From positions 372,001 through 436,000 of the forward strand of contig CAJXOG010000001.1 in NCBI GenBank assembly GCA_913057775.1: a DNA stretch of 64,000 bases, given 5' to 3'. Origin of the DNA: an uncultured Fodinibius sp. (GTDB lineage Bacteria > Bacteroidota > Rhodothermia > Balneolales > Balneolaceae). Of the stretch, positions 30,249-41,769 are shown piece after piece (the stretch's first letter is position 1; each line of letters opens with the position of its first letter). The position numbers and the translations under genes are program-made. Below the pieces are notes generated by a model. That model saw only the letters and a list, made by a program, of their open reading frames with translations. It did no database searches and was not told the origin of the DNA.

Positions 30249-33200
30249 CTAGTTTGACCGAATGGATACCACAATATTAAATAAGATATCGTGATCAGTT
30301 CGACCATACACCCCTGATGTTTTGGGTATCAACTTGCTGTAGTTGTATTCAAAATTAGCCTGTATCATCTGTGAAAACTGGTACCCAATAACGGCTGATC
30401 CGTTGATACGGGCCTGTCCCCCCGTCACCGTGCTTGAGAAGTCTGCCCGATCGGGATCTTTGATAATATCATCCGGTCCAGCAGCAAGCGCTTCATCAAG
30501 ATCGGAATCGAGCTCAAATTTCTTTTCTTCGTCTTCGATATAGCTCCCATTCAGGGTTATATCCACGGCATTATCCAAGCGCTTGAAAAATGGAATCTTG
30601 AAATTACGGATGGTATACGCAAAGGTTAGTTTGAGTCCCTTGGACAGGCGCTCAATCACCGTGGAGTTCGACAGTGCCAGGCTCGTTACTTTGCTCTGTT
30701 CGTATTGAATATTCGTCCTGAGATTCGATTCCCAAGTCAAATTTAATCCTACCAACGGACTGAATCGCTTTTCAATATTAATGCTATTGGGTTCAAACTC
30801 AGGACGTCGATTTGTAACTGAATAAGCGCCCAGCGAAATATCCGGCAACAGACTTTGATCGGCATTAAAAACCCATCCTAAACGGTATGTACCGCTGTAA
30901 TTATGTGATATTGATGCCCGAGACATAAAATCCCCGAAATAGGGGATAAATTTTTCGAGTCCCGTCCATGTAATGCGCCATCCCGGAAGTGGAAAGGGCG
31001 TAAAGTTACGATCCCCAATAGCTCCCTGGCTAAAGGCGAGATATGACTGTCTGAAATCCTCTTGGAGAGCCGTTCGGCCCAATACCGTTCGTCCATCGCT
31101 ATTGCCGGTAGAATCGGTAATATCAGTATTATCGCCAATATCATCAAAAGCAGTACGTAACTGCTTCTTGAAAAATGCTTCATACCCGCTTCCAAAAGCC
31201 CAAATACTCGAAGAAATGGATCCATTTTGCGAACGCACTGTACTTAAATTTTGATTGGGATCTATGGTGATCGACTTAGTATTCGTTTCATTCCATTTCG
31301 AATTCCAGGATAAATCGATGGTTAAATTATCAAAAGGCTGTAAGCGCGACCGAACGGTAATATCATCCGTTAAATTACGGTTTGATGGAAGCTGCAGTGA
31401 AGAATTTTCACTCGGATTTTCGATTAGCTGATTGAGGCCAATTTCGTTTGCAAACCCCGTACGATACGAAAACGGAGGGGAATATTCTCCACTACTGCGT
31501 CCAAACATATCATACAGGGGCGATGTGCCCGCATATCCACTTTGAAGCGAACTCTGTGAGATATTAAATGAAAAGTCCATAGACTGTATGCTCAATATCC
31601 CTCCTACAACCTTTTTTCCAATGTCACCAATGGTTTTGCCGAATTGTTTTTCGGTTAGTCCTGTTGTCGTATCAGCCGGAAAAGAACTATTTGAATTCTG
31701 ATTATTTTGCAGATTCCGATACCAATCCATTCCGTTTAGCAAACTTCGGATATTGAAATCCAGCGTCTGGTTTAGCGAAAAGTTATTTGATACGTTTGCC
31801 CCCAAATCTGATCCTCGCGGACTGTTTCTCCACTGATATCCACCGCTGTAGTTAGCCGAATAGTTTATCCAGTCCAACGCACTAACTTTGTTTAACCTGG
31901 GCTGCCAGGCAGCGGTATACGACTCTTGGTAGTTGCTGCGCCTTGACGAGAGGGTATCAAAAACAAGATCACTTAATACATCAAAAGAAGGACGTACTGA
32001 ATATTGAGTAGAATCGGCCATGGGATTACCCGGACCAGCCTCCTCAACCCCCGCTCTAGACAAATCAAAGACGGTGCGAGACCTAAAAGTAGTTTTAATG
32101 GTTGGCGTAATATTATATCCCAAGCCAAATTCAGTATCGTATGTAAAGCTATGCGATTGCTGCAGTGCATTTTCCAAGTCAGGATCAGAAATTCTGCGAA
32201 GCTGTTCGTCGTATTCCCGATCCATACCCACCGAAGCATTGATAGATGCCGGAGTATATCCCAACTTTATACCCGCCAATGGATGTATTAACGGCACATT
32301 CCCTAAAAATCCAAGTGGTCGAAATACCTTTGTTTGAGGAAAGCTATAATTGTACCGCACCGAACCGCTGTAATTCCAGTTATCCTGTTGCTGGTACTGT
32401 GGGTTTCTTCGCTCCGTAACGTTGTAGACATAATTAACCGTTGTTTTATCGAGCGTATATTCGGCCAGGCTTGACTGCGATCTCGACTTTGATAGGTTCG
32501 ACACATTTATGGAATAACTCTCAGTTACCGTCTGACTTTCCCGAACACGCTGATCAATAATTTGTTGTTTTTGGGACTCGGAAATATCATTCCGGGCTTG
32601 TACAGCGTTTTCAAATTCCGAAAGCCGGACATCACCCTGATTAGGTAAATACCGGGGTGTTGATGATGAGCGTCGAGTGGAAAGTGATACCGGGATATTC
32701 CAGCCAAAACGATCAGGTATAAACTTGTGCATATTGACAGTTGAATTCAGATCATACGCCTGTACATCAGACATACGGCGCTGTCCCAATCGCGAATTAA
32801 GGGCTCCAAAACCATCGGTTTCTCTATTAAAGTTTGCATTGACTGTAGCAAAATCGGCTAGCTTCATCTCTGCTTTGGCATTGGCTGCCCAACCCGACTT
32901 ATTATCAAAACCAGAGACCCGCAGCTCGTTAAACCAAAACTGTCCATTCAAAGAAGCAATGCCGCCCTCATCGGGATTTTGCGGATCAAAGGGATTTTGG
33001 ATGCCCATACCAATTTCACCGACCCTGTCCAACGAAGGATTTCCTTTGACTCCAATAATCGCACCGGGTGGTGCATTCTCCAATAAATCTCCGCGCTCAA
33101 ATACCGTATTACTTTCAACCCCCTGTTGATCACGCAATTGTTTAAGCTCATTAAATGCCCGCAGCAAAATATTCATGCTGTTTTCTTCGTACAGCCACAC

Positions 33201-36200
33201 CTCCTCGGCCTCCATCTCACGCTCCGCCTCACCCATTTCACTCAATTGTTCAGTGCTATACGGATAATTTGGATCGGAAGGCGAAATAGGTTGACGATAC
33301 TCGTAAAAGTTGTTGGTCAGATCCGTACCAAAACGTACAACAAGCTCTGCATCACCGCGGTTATCGTATCCTTCCCCGTGTACAAACATTCGTACGTTAG
33401 AGTAGTTAATCATATTCAATCCCCCGGGATAGACACGCTTCATCATCTTCAGCTCACCGGGTCCTAGATTTTCTATATTCATCGTGATCGACTGCTCGTT
33501 GGCAATGGTCTGCCGCTGACGGTCACGATTAACGGCTCGAATCGCACCCTCGGGCTGGCGATATGGAATTGGACTGCGCTGGCTGTTTTCTTCAATATTG
33601 ACAGATGAAATATTGAACTCACCCTGCGTCGTGCCTTGCTGCTGATCCACATTTTCGGCCGGCCGCCATTGACTTCCTACCAGCTCAAACGTAGCAAAAC
33701 GCAGGGTAAACGGCTTCTCATACCCCGATAACCAAACCCTGATATATGAAATATTCTGGAAATTTTCGATGCCGCCAACTTTTCGTACCCAGTCTTCCAG
33801 CGGCAGACGCACCTGGTACCACCGATCCTGCTGATTGGCTCCGTCCACTTTATCTACAATAAAAGTACCCTCGGAACCCGGTTCCAGCTCAGAAAAATCG
33901 GCGGGATTCCAGTCAATTTCATACTGAAAATAAGCGTTATTCTGCTCAACAATTGATGGAGTTATTAATCCCTCGGTATCGGGCTTGTTCGTTACAGCTC
34001 TTTTTTCGCCCTCGTTTGGCGGTGTATTCCCATCGTGATAGCCATACATGCGCGAAAACCGTTCCTGAAGATCGCCATTGCCAGCCTGGCTCTCTCCATA
34101 GTATACGTAATCATCATTAGAGGGATCATCTACAATTTGCTCATACTCATCACTTGCAATCCCATACTCTGAAGCCATGGATTCAATAAATTCCGAGAAA
34201 AGATTCTGCTCATTCTTGTTGGCAATCCCACCTTCGTTCGGAGCCCCATCCAATCCTACATCTGACAACCCCCGTGTATCATTAGAAAACTGTCCCTCTG
34301 GAGCAGGCAATGGGGTAGGAATATATGATCGCGACTGCCCGCTAATATTATCCTCTTGTAAATCCTGGGGGCGGCGAACCAACCCATCTTCGGTATTGGT
34401 TTTGAAGTTGGGAACCACATCTTCAGAAACAACCCCAATATCGATATAAATTTTTCCCTCATAATCCTGCAGATCTTGGGCCGATGGACTTCGGCCATTG
34501 GGTAATACCGACTGCATCCAAAATTCCAAGAATTCAATATTATTTTGCGTCAAGTCTTCCTGACCGGAAGGCAGCGTAGTCGTCATCCCACTCCAGGTGC
34601 GCTCCGGCTCATCCTCCAATAGCGTTCTCAAATTCTCATTATAGTTATACGGCCCTCGCTTAGTGGGATCGAAATAGACATCCAGCGTACTAATAAAATT
34701 TTCTTCGGTAAGCACATCCCGGTTCGGAAAAACATCCGTCACCCTAACCTGCTCAGTTTCGGGATTAAAATTAACGCCACCCAAAATTTGATCAATATTT
34801 TGAGGAATACTGTACCATGCAAAAGTCCCCCGAAGATCGGAACGAGCAATTTTATCAGCAATATTTGTCGATGGGTTCTGCGGCGGATTTTCCTCAAAAA
34901 ACATCTCATCCGGCCCATAGCCCGGTAAAGCTGCAGGTGCTGCCGCAAGATTCCACCGCCCGGGATTCATAAAACTCAATCCAATATCTGAACCTTCAAA
35001 ATCATCAATAAAGGACAGTCCGTTTTCTTCATCTTCAAATAGGCGATTATTTTCAATGGCATCATTCACCGCACTTGTTTGAGATACACCCGGACGCAAA
35101 TGAGCAAATTCTCCGCTTAACGTAAAGCTTGAATTTTCTTTTGTCTGCAACAGTGGTATTTGATCAATCAATCGTGTAAGCCATGGGGTATCGAAGTGAG
35201 CATTAGCGTCAAACCCTACCACTGAATTGTTAACCGGTTCATCGCCAATACGAATCTTATCCTGCAAGGGACGCTCTTTGAGTTTAAAATAGGTGCTTCC
35301 CAGCGAAATATTGTCCGTAAACTGATACTTTGCCCTTAAGCCGGTAAAGCTCTTTTTTCCAATCTGCGTAAGCTGGTTATTTTCATATTCAATTTTAATT
35401 TCCTGTCCCCGGCGGAGGTATTGCTCATTTAAGATGGTAATACTTCCTATGGAATAGTCTACGGCATAATCGGTTCCTTCCTGTAACTCGCGGCCGTTTG
35501 CAAATACTTTTACTGAACCTTCAACCAACGAATATCCCAGCGAATAACTTGAGGAAATACTACCCTTTGAGCTTCCCTGAATACGGTAAAAGCTATTTTT
35601 TGAACTTTGATTCGCATTTACCTTTTTCTCGTTATAAAGTTCATCAAAAGTAAGGTCACTGACACGATCGGACGGAGTCCCGGATTCTGTAAGCAACTGT
35701 TCAATACGCGATCCGAAAGGCTCCAAATAAGGAAAAACAAGCGTGCCGGTAGAAGGCTCCAATACCGTTGTGCTAAAATCGATTTTATTATCAGGATTCA
35801 ACGCTCCCTGCTGATCAACCCGGTCGAGCCCTAAATCCTGCAGTAAAATTTGATCACGTTGTGGTAACGAACTGCTGGGCACATTTTGTTCGGTATATTT
35901 GATATCAAGTTCTAATCCATCCTGCGTTAAATTATTTGCTCCCAGCGAGTACACATTTTTCATCATCAAGTCCCACAAAATATTTGAGGTCGTCACCGTT
36001 TGGGGCCGTAACAACTTTAAATACATGCGTTCATTGCCGCCTTGGCTCACATCCCCCACACTTATCGTTTCGCCAGTCTGGGGGTCGCGATACTTAAAAG
36101 AAACAGCCAATGCCTGCCGCGAACCCAAATTCCGTTTGATGGATATATAACCCAGATTCCGATCCAGGCTATAATCAGCTCCCTGCTGCAATGGAACAAA

Positions 36201-37469
36201 ATATCCTTCCACAAATGATGTGGCCTCAACACCAAAACTTTCGGCTGATACCCCCTGTGCCGGATCGCGATATTGAGCCAGCGTATCCTCATTAAATACA
36301 TCCTGATCTTCATCCGGTGGCATAAATGTACTGTCCGGATTTTGCACTACACCCAGATCTCCCAGCGCAATTGCCTGACGTTCTCCCTCCTGCGATTGGG
36401 TTGATTCACGAAGTACCCAAACATTAACCTCCGTTAGTTGTAAAGCTTGTCCCTGCTGCTGTGGATTGGAGACATTATCTTCAAACTCCTGGCGGGTAAA
36501 GAAATCCAGAAAGAAGTGTTTGTCGGATTCATAATCGCCCGGCCGAATGGAAATTTCCTGTTCTTGCGCACCACCCGTTATTGTTTCTGTTTTACTATCT
36601 CCCTCTTGCTGAGATAGTACTGAGGTTAATTTTAGCGACCCAATTTGAGCCACAGATTTAACCCCGAAAAGAGCGCTACCACCTCGAATTAGCGAATTAC
36701 CTGTTTGCATGGACACATTTCCCAATTCCAACCGCTGCAAAATCTCATCCTCATATCCATCATAAACAATGCTCAAGCGGTTCATAAAGTCAAAATCGCG
36801 CTCGGTATCCCAATCGGTTTGAATCGACAACTTATCTCCAATCGTACCCTGAATATTCAGCTTCAAACTTTGTTCAAAAGTAGGATCAATCTGCCGGCGT
36901 TGATCTTCCGGAATCTCAGGATTCTCAGTCTTTTGTATCGAAGCACCCACATTCATATTGGCCGTTCCGTTAATGCTGAGGTTCACTTCCGGCTTGCCAA
37001 AAATAGTGGTAAAGGTGGATTCTTCTCCCCCCGGTATATCAAGATTAAAGTCAAGCAAACCCTCTTGGCGTTGATCCTCTGTTTGTTGCTCTTGAACAAG
37101 CATTTGCCAGTTATTTTTCAGATGGCGCCGCTTTGATTCTTCTGCATACTGCTCAAAGCTCATCCGAAAACTTGAAGCAACCGGCATCTCATACACTAAC
37201 CGCTGACTGCTATAAGATCCCAGGGAATCGCGTTGAACATACGTCTCCTCTTGGGGCAGCTGTACATAAAAAAGCTTGGGAGGAACATCCGGAAAGGGTT
37301 GCGAAATAGAAGACAGCTTATGCAGCCGGGGCAATGTATCGAGTTGAGCAGTCGTTATACGAAGTGAGTCCTGTGCACCCTGAGCCATACTCTGCTCGGG
37401 GCCTGCTACCATAGCTGCCAAACAAAAAAGTAGAACAAAGGTCGAAAAATTAAATGCTTTGAGCTGCAC
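30249..37469 (-). CDS. sprA: Type IX secretion system outer-membrane translocon SprA
   Basis: 2406 aa; signal peptide, LSINGTANMNVGASIQ, IGDKLSIQTDWDTERDFDFMNRLSIVYDGYEDEILQRLELGNVSM, large beta-barrel. Confidence 0.95.
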   Translation of the reverse strand: MQLKAFNFSTFVLLFCLAAMVAGPEQSMAQGAQDSLRITTAQLDTLPRLHKLSSISQPFPDVPPKLFYVQLPQEETYVQRDSLGSYSSQRLVYEMPVASSFRMSFEQYAEESKRRHLKNNWQMLVQEQQTEDQRQEGLLDFNLDIPGGEESTFTTIFGKPEVNLSINGTANMNVGASIQKTENPEIPEDQRRQIDPTFEQSLKLNIQGTIGDKLSIQTDWDTERDFDFMNRLSIVYDGYEDEILQRLELGNVSMQTGNSLIRGGSALFGVKSVAQIGSLKLTSVLSQQEGDSKTETITGGAQEQEISIRPGDYESDKHFFLDFFTRQEFEDNVSNPQQQGQALQLTEVNVWVLRESTQSQEGERQAIALGDLGVVQNPDSTFMPPDEDQDVFNEDTLAQYRDPAQGVSAESFGVEATSFVEGYFVPLQQGADYSLDRNLGYISIKRNLGSRQALAVSFKYRDPQTGETISVGDVSQGGNERMYLKLLRPQTVTTSNILWDLMMKNVYSLGANNLTQDGLELDIKYTEQNVPSSSLPQRDQILLQDLGLDRVDQQGALNPDNKIDFSTTVLEPSTGTLVFPYLEPFGSRIEQLLTESGTPSDRVSDLTFDELYNEKKVNANQSSKNSFYRIQGSSKGSISSSYSLGYSLVEGSVKVFANGRELQEGTDYAVDYSIGSITILNEQYLRRGQEIKIEYENNQLTQIGKKSFTGLRAKYQFTDNISLGSTYFKLKERPLQDKIRIGDEPVNNSVVGFDANAHFDTPWLTRLIDQIPLLQTKENSSFTLSGEFAHLRPGVSQTSAVNDAIENNRLFEDEENGLSFIDDFEGSDIGLSFMNPGRWNLAAAPAALPGYGPDEMFFEENPPQNPSTNIADKIARSDLRGTFAWYSIPQNIDQILGGVNFNPETEQVRVTDVFPNRDVLTEENFISTLDVYFDPTKRGPYNYNENLRTLLEDEPERTWSGMTTTLPSGQEDLTQNNIEFLEFWMQSVLPNGRSPSAQDLQDYEGKIYIDIGVVSEDVVPNFKTNTEDGLVRRPQDLQEDNISGQSRSYIPTPLPAPEGQFSNDTRGLSDVGLDGAPNEGGIANKNEQNLFSEFIESMASEYGIASDEYEQIVDDPSNDDYVYYGESQAGNGDLQERFSRMYGYHDGNTPPNEGEKRAVTNKPDTEGLITPSIVEQNNAYFQYEIDWNPADFSELEPGSEGTFIVDKVDGANQQDRWYQVRLPLEDWVRKVGGIENFQNISYIRVWLSGYEKPFTLRFATFELVGSQWRPAENVDQQQGTTQGEFNISSVNIEENSQRSPIPYRQPEGAIRAVNRDRQRQTIANEQSITMNIENLGPGELKMMKRVYPGGLNMINYSNVRMFVHGEGYDNRGDAELVVRFGTDLTNNFYEYRQPISPSDPNYPYSTEQLSEMGEAEREMEAEEVWLYEENSMNILLRAFNELKQLRDQQGVESNTVFERGDLLENAPPGAIIGVKGNPSLDRVGEIGMGIQNPFDPQNPDEGGIASLNGQFWFNELRVSGFDNKSGWAANAKAEMKLADFATVNANFNRETDGFGALNSRLGQRRMSDVQAYDLNSTVNMHKFIPDRFGWNIPVSLSTRRSSSTPRYLPNQGDVRLSEFENAVQARNDISESQKQQIIDQRVRESQTVTESYSINVSNLSKSRSQSSLAEYTLDKTTVNYVYNVTERRNPQYQQQDNWNYSGSVRYNYSFPQTKVFRPLGFLGNVPLIHPLAGIKLGYTPASINASVGMDREYDEQLRRISDPDLENALQQSHSFTYDTEFGLGYNITPTIKTTFRSRTVFDLSRAGVEEAGPGNPMADSTQYSVRPSFDVLSDLVFDTLSSRRSNYQESYTAAWQPRLNKVSALDWINYSANYSGGYQWRNSPRGSDLGANVSNNFSLNQTLDFNIRSLLNGMDWYRNLQNNQNSNSSFPADTTTGLTEKQFGKTIGDIGKKVVGGILSIQSMDFSFNISQSSLQSGYAGTSPLYDMFGRSSGEYSPPFSYRTGFANEIGLNQLIENPSENSSLQLPSNRNLTDDITVRSRLQPFDNLTIDLSWNSKWNETNTKSITIDPNQNLSTVRSQNGSISSSIWAFGSGYEAFFKKQLRTAFDDIGDNTDITDSTGNSDGRTVLGRTALQEDFRQSYLAFSQGAIGDRNFTPFPLPGWRITWTGLEKFIPYFGDFMSRASISHNYSGTYRLGWVFNADQSLLPDISLGAYSVTNRRPEFEPNSINIEKRFSPLVGLNLTWESNLRTNIQYEQSKVTSLALSNSTVIERLSKGLKLTFAYTIRNFKIPFFKRLDNAVDITLNGSYIEDEEKKFELDSDLDEALAAGPDDIIKDPDRADFSSTVTGGQARINGSAVIGYQFSQMIQANFEYNYSKLIPKTSGVYGRTDHDILFNIVVSIRSN

Positions 37470-37509
37470 GAAACCGTTGTAGAATATATTTACATATTAT
37501 TTCAATCAG

Positions 37510-37517
37510 CAAATCTA
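37510..37517 (-). promoter_or_regulatory. Bacteroidota-type -7 box TAGATTTG upstream of sprA
   Basis: Exact TAnnTTTG on the minus strand about 41 nt upstream of the sprA start. Confidence 0.45.
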
Positions 37518-37706
37518 TAGTAGCAATCTTCTATATACGGCTCCTTGTTTTTATTGAAATGATCGTATCCCCATGCACTCTGCAGAATTATAATGGATTC
37601 CTGCTTTCCATAAAAGTACAAACTCTGGGTTTGTAGTCATAATAAATCTCCATTTTGTAAAGAACGCATATAGACCTAATTTTAGGCTCCCTAATTAATC
37701 AACAAT

Positions 37707-39146
37707 ATGCGATTACTACCCAACAAACTACAATTAGATATTCTTAAGCGGCATATAGGTCCCTTCATCTTCTGTTTCTGTACGCTGATGTTCCTGCTGC
37801 TTATGCAATTTCTGATTCTTTATATTGACCTGCTTATCGGCAAGGGATTACCATTAGGGGTTATTTTGGAGCTTATTATTACGAATCTGGCTTCGATGGT
37901 CGTACTTGCCGTGCCGATGGCCGTATTGGTAGCTTCATTAATGGCTTATGGGAAAATTACGGAATTAAATGAATTAACGGCTATTCGTGCCGCAGGTATC
38001 AATCCCATCCACGTTATAAATCCCGTTTTGGTTGCATCCATACTGCTTTCCGTTTTTCTGATGTGGTTTTCCAATGATATTCTGCCTGATGCCAATCAGC
38101 GAGCCCGGTCGCTATTTATTGATATCCGCCTTAAAAAACCTGGATTTGATCTGAAAGAAAATGAGTTTTACGAAGGGATCGACAATTACACTTTCCTGGT
38201 CAAGGAGATTACGAACGAATCTGATTCACTCCGCGATGTCACCATATACCAGCATCCCACTCGTGACCGTAAAGAGGCCTACATCAAAGCCGAAAAGGGA
38301 CGGCTCGCAAGTAAACAAAGCGGACAAACACTCACCCTCTTTCTGAATGACGGATCGGTACTTCGAAAACTTGATCGCAGACAACAAGGAAAACTGGTTG
38401 ACGTCTTTGAGGAGACTAAATTTGATCGGTATCGGATTAGCTTTGACCTATCAGATTTAGCCTTTTCGCGTTCCAATCCTGCTGATCGTTCCCGCAACGA
38501 CCGTACTATGAATATACAGGCAATGAGCAGCGTTGTCGATTCTCTGAACAATCAGATAGAAAAACAGAAAAAGCATATCTTAAAGAATACAAATTACATC
38601 TATCCTACGCTCACCATAACCAATACCGGGGAAAACAAGGAGTCGGATTTAAAAAAATCGGAGACCGATACTACCGATTCTCCATACCAAAGTCAGTATT
38701 TGGCATTGCAGCATTTACAATCAAAATCTGACCAATTACGACTGCACGATATTGGCCTGATGAAACTACGCAACTATAAATCCTTTATTGAAGACGTTGT
38801 CTCGGATACCGAGTGGCGACTCGAAAAAATCGCACAATACCTGGTTGAAATACATAAAAAGTTTTCCATTCCCATCGCCTGTATTGTCTTTGTTCTACTT
38901 GGCGCTCCCATTGGCATGTATACCAAGAAAGGGAATTTGGGATACGCAGCTCTTATTGGTACGGTATTTTTAACGTTCTACTGGATTTCCATTATTCAGG
39001 GCGAAAAGATGGCAGACCGCTTGTTTATTTCACCTTTCACCGGAATGTGGTTATCAGATATTGTGCTTGGTGCCGTAGGACTTATTATGGTAATCAGCAT
39101 TAGTACTCCTTACAAACTATCAAAACTGTGGAAACATCGTGACTAA
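37707..39146 (+). CDS. LptF/LptG family LPS export permease (first copy)
   Basis: 479 aa; LQFLILYIDLLIGKGLPLGVILELI, LNELTAIRAAGINPIHVI, FSIPIACIVFVLLGAPIG. Confidence 0.9.
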   Translation: MRLLPNKLQLDILKRHIGPFIFCFCTLMFLLLMQFLILYIDLLIGKGLPLGVILELIITNLASMVVLAVPMAVLVASLMAYGKITELNELTAIRAAGINPIHVINPVLVASILLSVFLMWFSNDILPDANQRARSLFIDIRLKKPGFDLKENEFYEGIDNYTFLVKEITNESDSLRDVTIYQHPTRDRKEAYIKAEKGRLASKQSGQTLTLFLNDGSVLRKLDRRQQGKLVDVFEETKFDRYRISFDLSDLAFSRSNPADRSRNDRTMNIQAMSSVVDSLNNQIEKQKKHILKNTNYIYPTLTITNTGENKESDLKKSETDTTDSPYQSQYLALQHLQSKSDQLRLHDIGLMKLRNYKSFIEDVVSDTEWRLEKIAQYLVEIHKKFSIPIACIVFVLLGAPIGMYTKKGNLGYAALIGTVFLTFYWISIIQGEKMADRLFISPFTGMWLSDIVLGAVGLIMVISISTPYKLSKLWKHRD

Positions 39147-40221
39147 AAAAATTGATCGCTATATCTTTTTTAGGATGTTGACCATCACATTATTTGTGAT
39201 GATGGTGCTGATATTCATTTTTATCGTTATTGATTTTTCGGAAAACAGCGAAGATTTTACCGATAAGGGAGCTACTTTTGTCCAAATATTCGGGGTCTAT
39301 TATCTTAATTATATTCCTGAAATAGCTCGCTTAATCATCCCTGTTGCCGTATTTATCGCCTGCCTGTACTTAACGGGACAAATGGCTGAACGACTCGAAA
39401 TTACCGCCCTGAAAGCAGCCGGCGTTAGTTTGTACCGTCTAATTTTACCCTACCTTGCGTTCGCCTTTTTAATGACAGCCACCATGAGTTATCTGGATGC
39501 TTTTGTAATCCCAAATGCCAATGAAACACGCATTGCATTTGAATCGGAATATCTGTCCGGTAAATCGGATAAAGTAGATACAAACCGAATCTTTCGACAG
39601 GAATCCGAGAACTCCATTTTTAAAATAAATTATTTCAATCCCGATAAAGGAACCGGATATCGAGTTGATGTAGTAAACTTTGAGGGCGACAGTATCAGCG
39701 AAAAAATGTTTATCCAGCGCATGATCTGGCAAGAAGAGAAACAACACTGGAAGCTCGAAAATGTACGGAAACAAACTTTTACTGAAATGGGCTACACCGA
39801 AGTCCATATCGATTCAATGGATACAACACTGAATATCTATCCGCGCGATTTAACTCGCAAAACATCCGATATCTACCAACTTACCTATCCCGAAGCTCAA
39901 AATTATATTCAATCCATCGAGCGCAGCGGTGCCGGGGGTGTGGAATTGCCCAAAGTACAGCTCTTCGGGCGGTATGCCTATCCCTTTTCAATTATTGTTG
40001 TGACTATCGTGGGATTTGCTCTCGCTTCGGTTCGACGGGAAGGCGGCAAGGGGTTCTATATCGCAGCGGGGCTGGCCGTAAGTTTTCTATACCTGGTAAT
40101 GATGAAAGTGATTGAACCATTCGGAGGTCAGGGCGAAATTGACCCTATGCTGGCAGCAACACTACCTCACCTGATCTTTCTGGTAATTGGTGTAAGTATC
40201 CTCATTAACGCCCGTAAATAA
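39139..40221 (+). CDS. LptF/LptG family LPS export permease (second copy)
   Basis: 360 aa; DRYIFFRMLTITLFVMMVLIFIFIVIDFSEN, LEITALKAAGVSLYRLILP. 8-nt overlap with the upstream copy. Confidence 0.9.
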   Translation: MTKKIDRYIFFRMLTITLFVMMVLIFIFIVIDFSENSEDFTDKGATFVQIFGVYYLNYIPEIARLIIPVAVFIACLYLTGQMAERLEITALKAAGVSLYRLILPYLAFAFLMTATMSYLDAFVIPNANETRIAFESEYLSGKSDKVDTNRIFRQESENSIFKINYFNPDKGTGYRVDVVNFEGDSISEKMFIQRMIWQEEKQHWKLENVRKQTFTEMGYTEVHIDSMDTTLNIYPRDLTRKTSDIYQLTYPEAQNYIQSIERSGAGGVELPKVQLFGRYAYPFSIIVVTIVGFALASVRREGGKGFYIAAGLAVSFLYLVMMKVIEPFGGQGEIDPMLAATLPHLIFLVIGVSILINARK

Positions 40222-40235
40222 TCTTCAGCTAGCTA

Positions 40236-41714
40236 TTAGCTTACTGAATAGTTTGGAGCTTCTTTGGTAATTTCTACCGTATGAGGATGACTTTCTTTGT
40301 AAGCTGCTGCAGAAATTTGTACAAATTCAGCCTTCTGCAGTCTAGCAATATCAGGCGCTCCGCAGTAACCCATAGCAGCACGTAATCCGCCAGTCATTTG
40401 ATGGACGACTTCGCTTAAATAACCTTTATATGGAACTCGTCCTTCAATGCCTTCAGGTACAAGTTTATTGATGTTATCCTCAACATCCTGGAAATAACGA
40501 TCTTTTGATCCTTGTTCCATCGCTCCCAGGCTTCCCATTCCACGGTACGACTTGTACTTTCGTGATTCATAGATAACCGTCTCACCGGGCGCCTCATCAA
40601 CTCCCGCGAACATCGATCCCATCATAACCGCGTGCGCTCCCCCGGCCAGTGCTTTGGGGATATCTCCCGTTTGCTTAATTCCCCCATCGGCAATAACACT
40701 AACACCTGCCTCATGAGCATATTCCGCCACTTCCATCACCGCACTTAATTGAGGCACTCCCACTCCTGTAACAACGCGAGTTGTACAAATAGATCCCGGT
40801 CCAACACCTACCTTAAGGACATCTGTTCCTACATCAATCAAGGCCTTTGCAGCATTTCTGGTAGCAATATTTCCGGCAATAAGATCCAGATCAGGATATT
40901 CTCTTTTGATATCTTTCACCATATCCAGCACACCCTGCGAGTGGCCGTGTGCGGTATCGATAGTGATAACATCAACACCGGAATCAACCAATGCTTCAAC
41001 ACGATCCAGTGTATCTGCTGTAACACCAACCGCTGCTCCCACGCGCAGACGGCCCATGTCATCCTTACAAGCGTTGGGAAAATTCATTTTCTTCTCAATA
41101 TCCTTAAAGGTGATGAGCCCAACCAGCTTCATATTGTCATCCACAATAGGTAGTTTCTCAACCTTGTGCTCTTGCAGTAACTTTTCCGCCTCTTCCAGTG
41201 TGGTACCTTCACGTGCCGTGATAAGATTCTCGGTCGTCATAATAGTACTCAATTTCTTATCCACGTAATGCTCAAAACGCAAATCCCTGTTCGTAACAAT
41301 ACCGATGAGCGTATTATCATCTTCCACAATGGGAATTCCGCCAATCTTATGCTTCTTCATAAGTCCGCGCGCTTTGCGAACGGTTTCATTCTTTCCCAAT
41401 GTAACCGGATCAACAATCATCCCACTTTCACTACGCTTTACCATGCGTACCTGGTCGGCCTGATCCTCAATCGACATGTTTTTGTGCAGCATCGCAATCC
41501 CACCTTCGCGCGCTAGCGCAATAGCCAGTCGGTACTCCGATACGGTATCCATAGCCGAACTAATGATGGGAATATTGAGCGTAAGTTCAGAAGTTAAATC
41601 CACGCTTGTATCTACTTCGCGGGGAACAACTTCAGAATGCGCTGGAACTAAAAGTAAATCATCATAGGTTAAACCCTGACGTGAAATTCGGTCGAAAGGA
41701 GAGGAATTTTCCAT
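40236..41714 (-). CDS. guaB: Inosine-5'-monophosphate dehydrogenase
   Basis: [18 protein letters not shown] pair, [20 protein letters not shown]. Start trimmed to [10 protein letters not shown] at 41714. Confidence 0.98.
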   Translation of the reverse strand: MENSSPFDRISRQGLTYDDLLLVPAHSEVVPREVDTSVDLTSELTLNIPIISSAMDTVSEYRLAIALAREGGIAMLHKNMSIEDQADQVRMVKRSESGMIVDPVTLGKNETVRKARGLMKKHKIGGIPIVEDDNTLIGIVTNRDLRFEHYVDKKLSTIMTTENLITAREGTTLEEAEKLLQEHKVEKLPIVDDNMKLVGLITFKDIEKKMNFPNACKDDMGRLRVGAAVGVTADTLDRVEALVDSGVDVITIDTAHGHSQGVLDMVKDIKREYPDLDLIAGNIATRNAAKALIDVGTDVLKVGVGPGSICTTRVVTGVGVPQLSAVMEVAEYAHEAGVSVIADGGIKQTGDIPKALAGGAHAVMMGSMFAGVDEAPGETVIYESRKYKSYRGMGSLGAMEQGSKDRYFQDVEDNINKLVPEGIEGRVPYKGYLSEVVHQMTGGLRAAMGYCGAPDIARLQKAEFVQISAAAYKESHPHTVEITKEAPNYSVS

Positions 41715-41753
41715 GGTAGAAACGATCTGCAAGTATTGTGGTTCCAGTTTGGG

Positions 41754-41761
41754 CAAAGATA
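41754..41761 (-). promoter_or_regulatory. Bacteroidota-type -7 box TATCTTTG upstream of guaB
   Basis: Exact TAnnTTTG on the minus strand about 40 nt upstream of the guaB start. Confidence 0.5.
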
Positions 41762-41769
41762 AAAAAAAT

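Noticed and set aside
37707-40221. Tandem duplication of LptF/LptG-like genes as a recent duplication
   Set aside because: The two proteins are strongly diverged and the paired arrangement is the normal lptF-lptG organisation.
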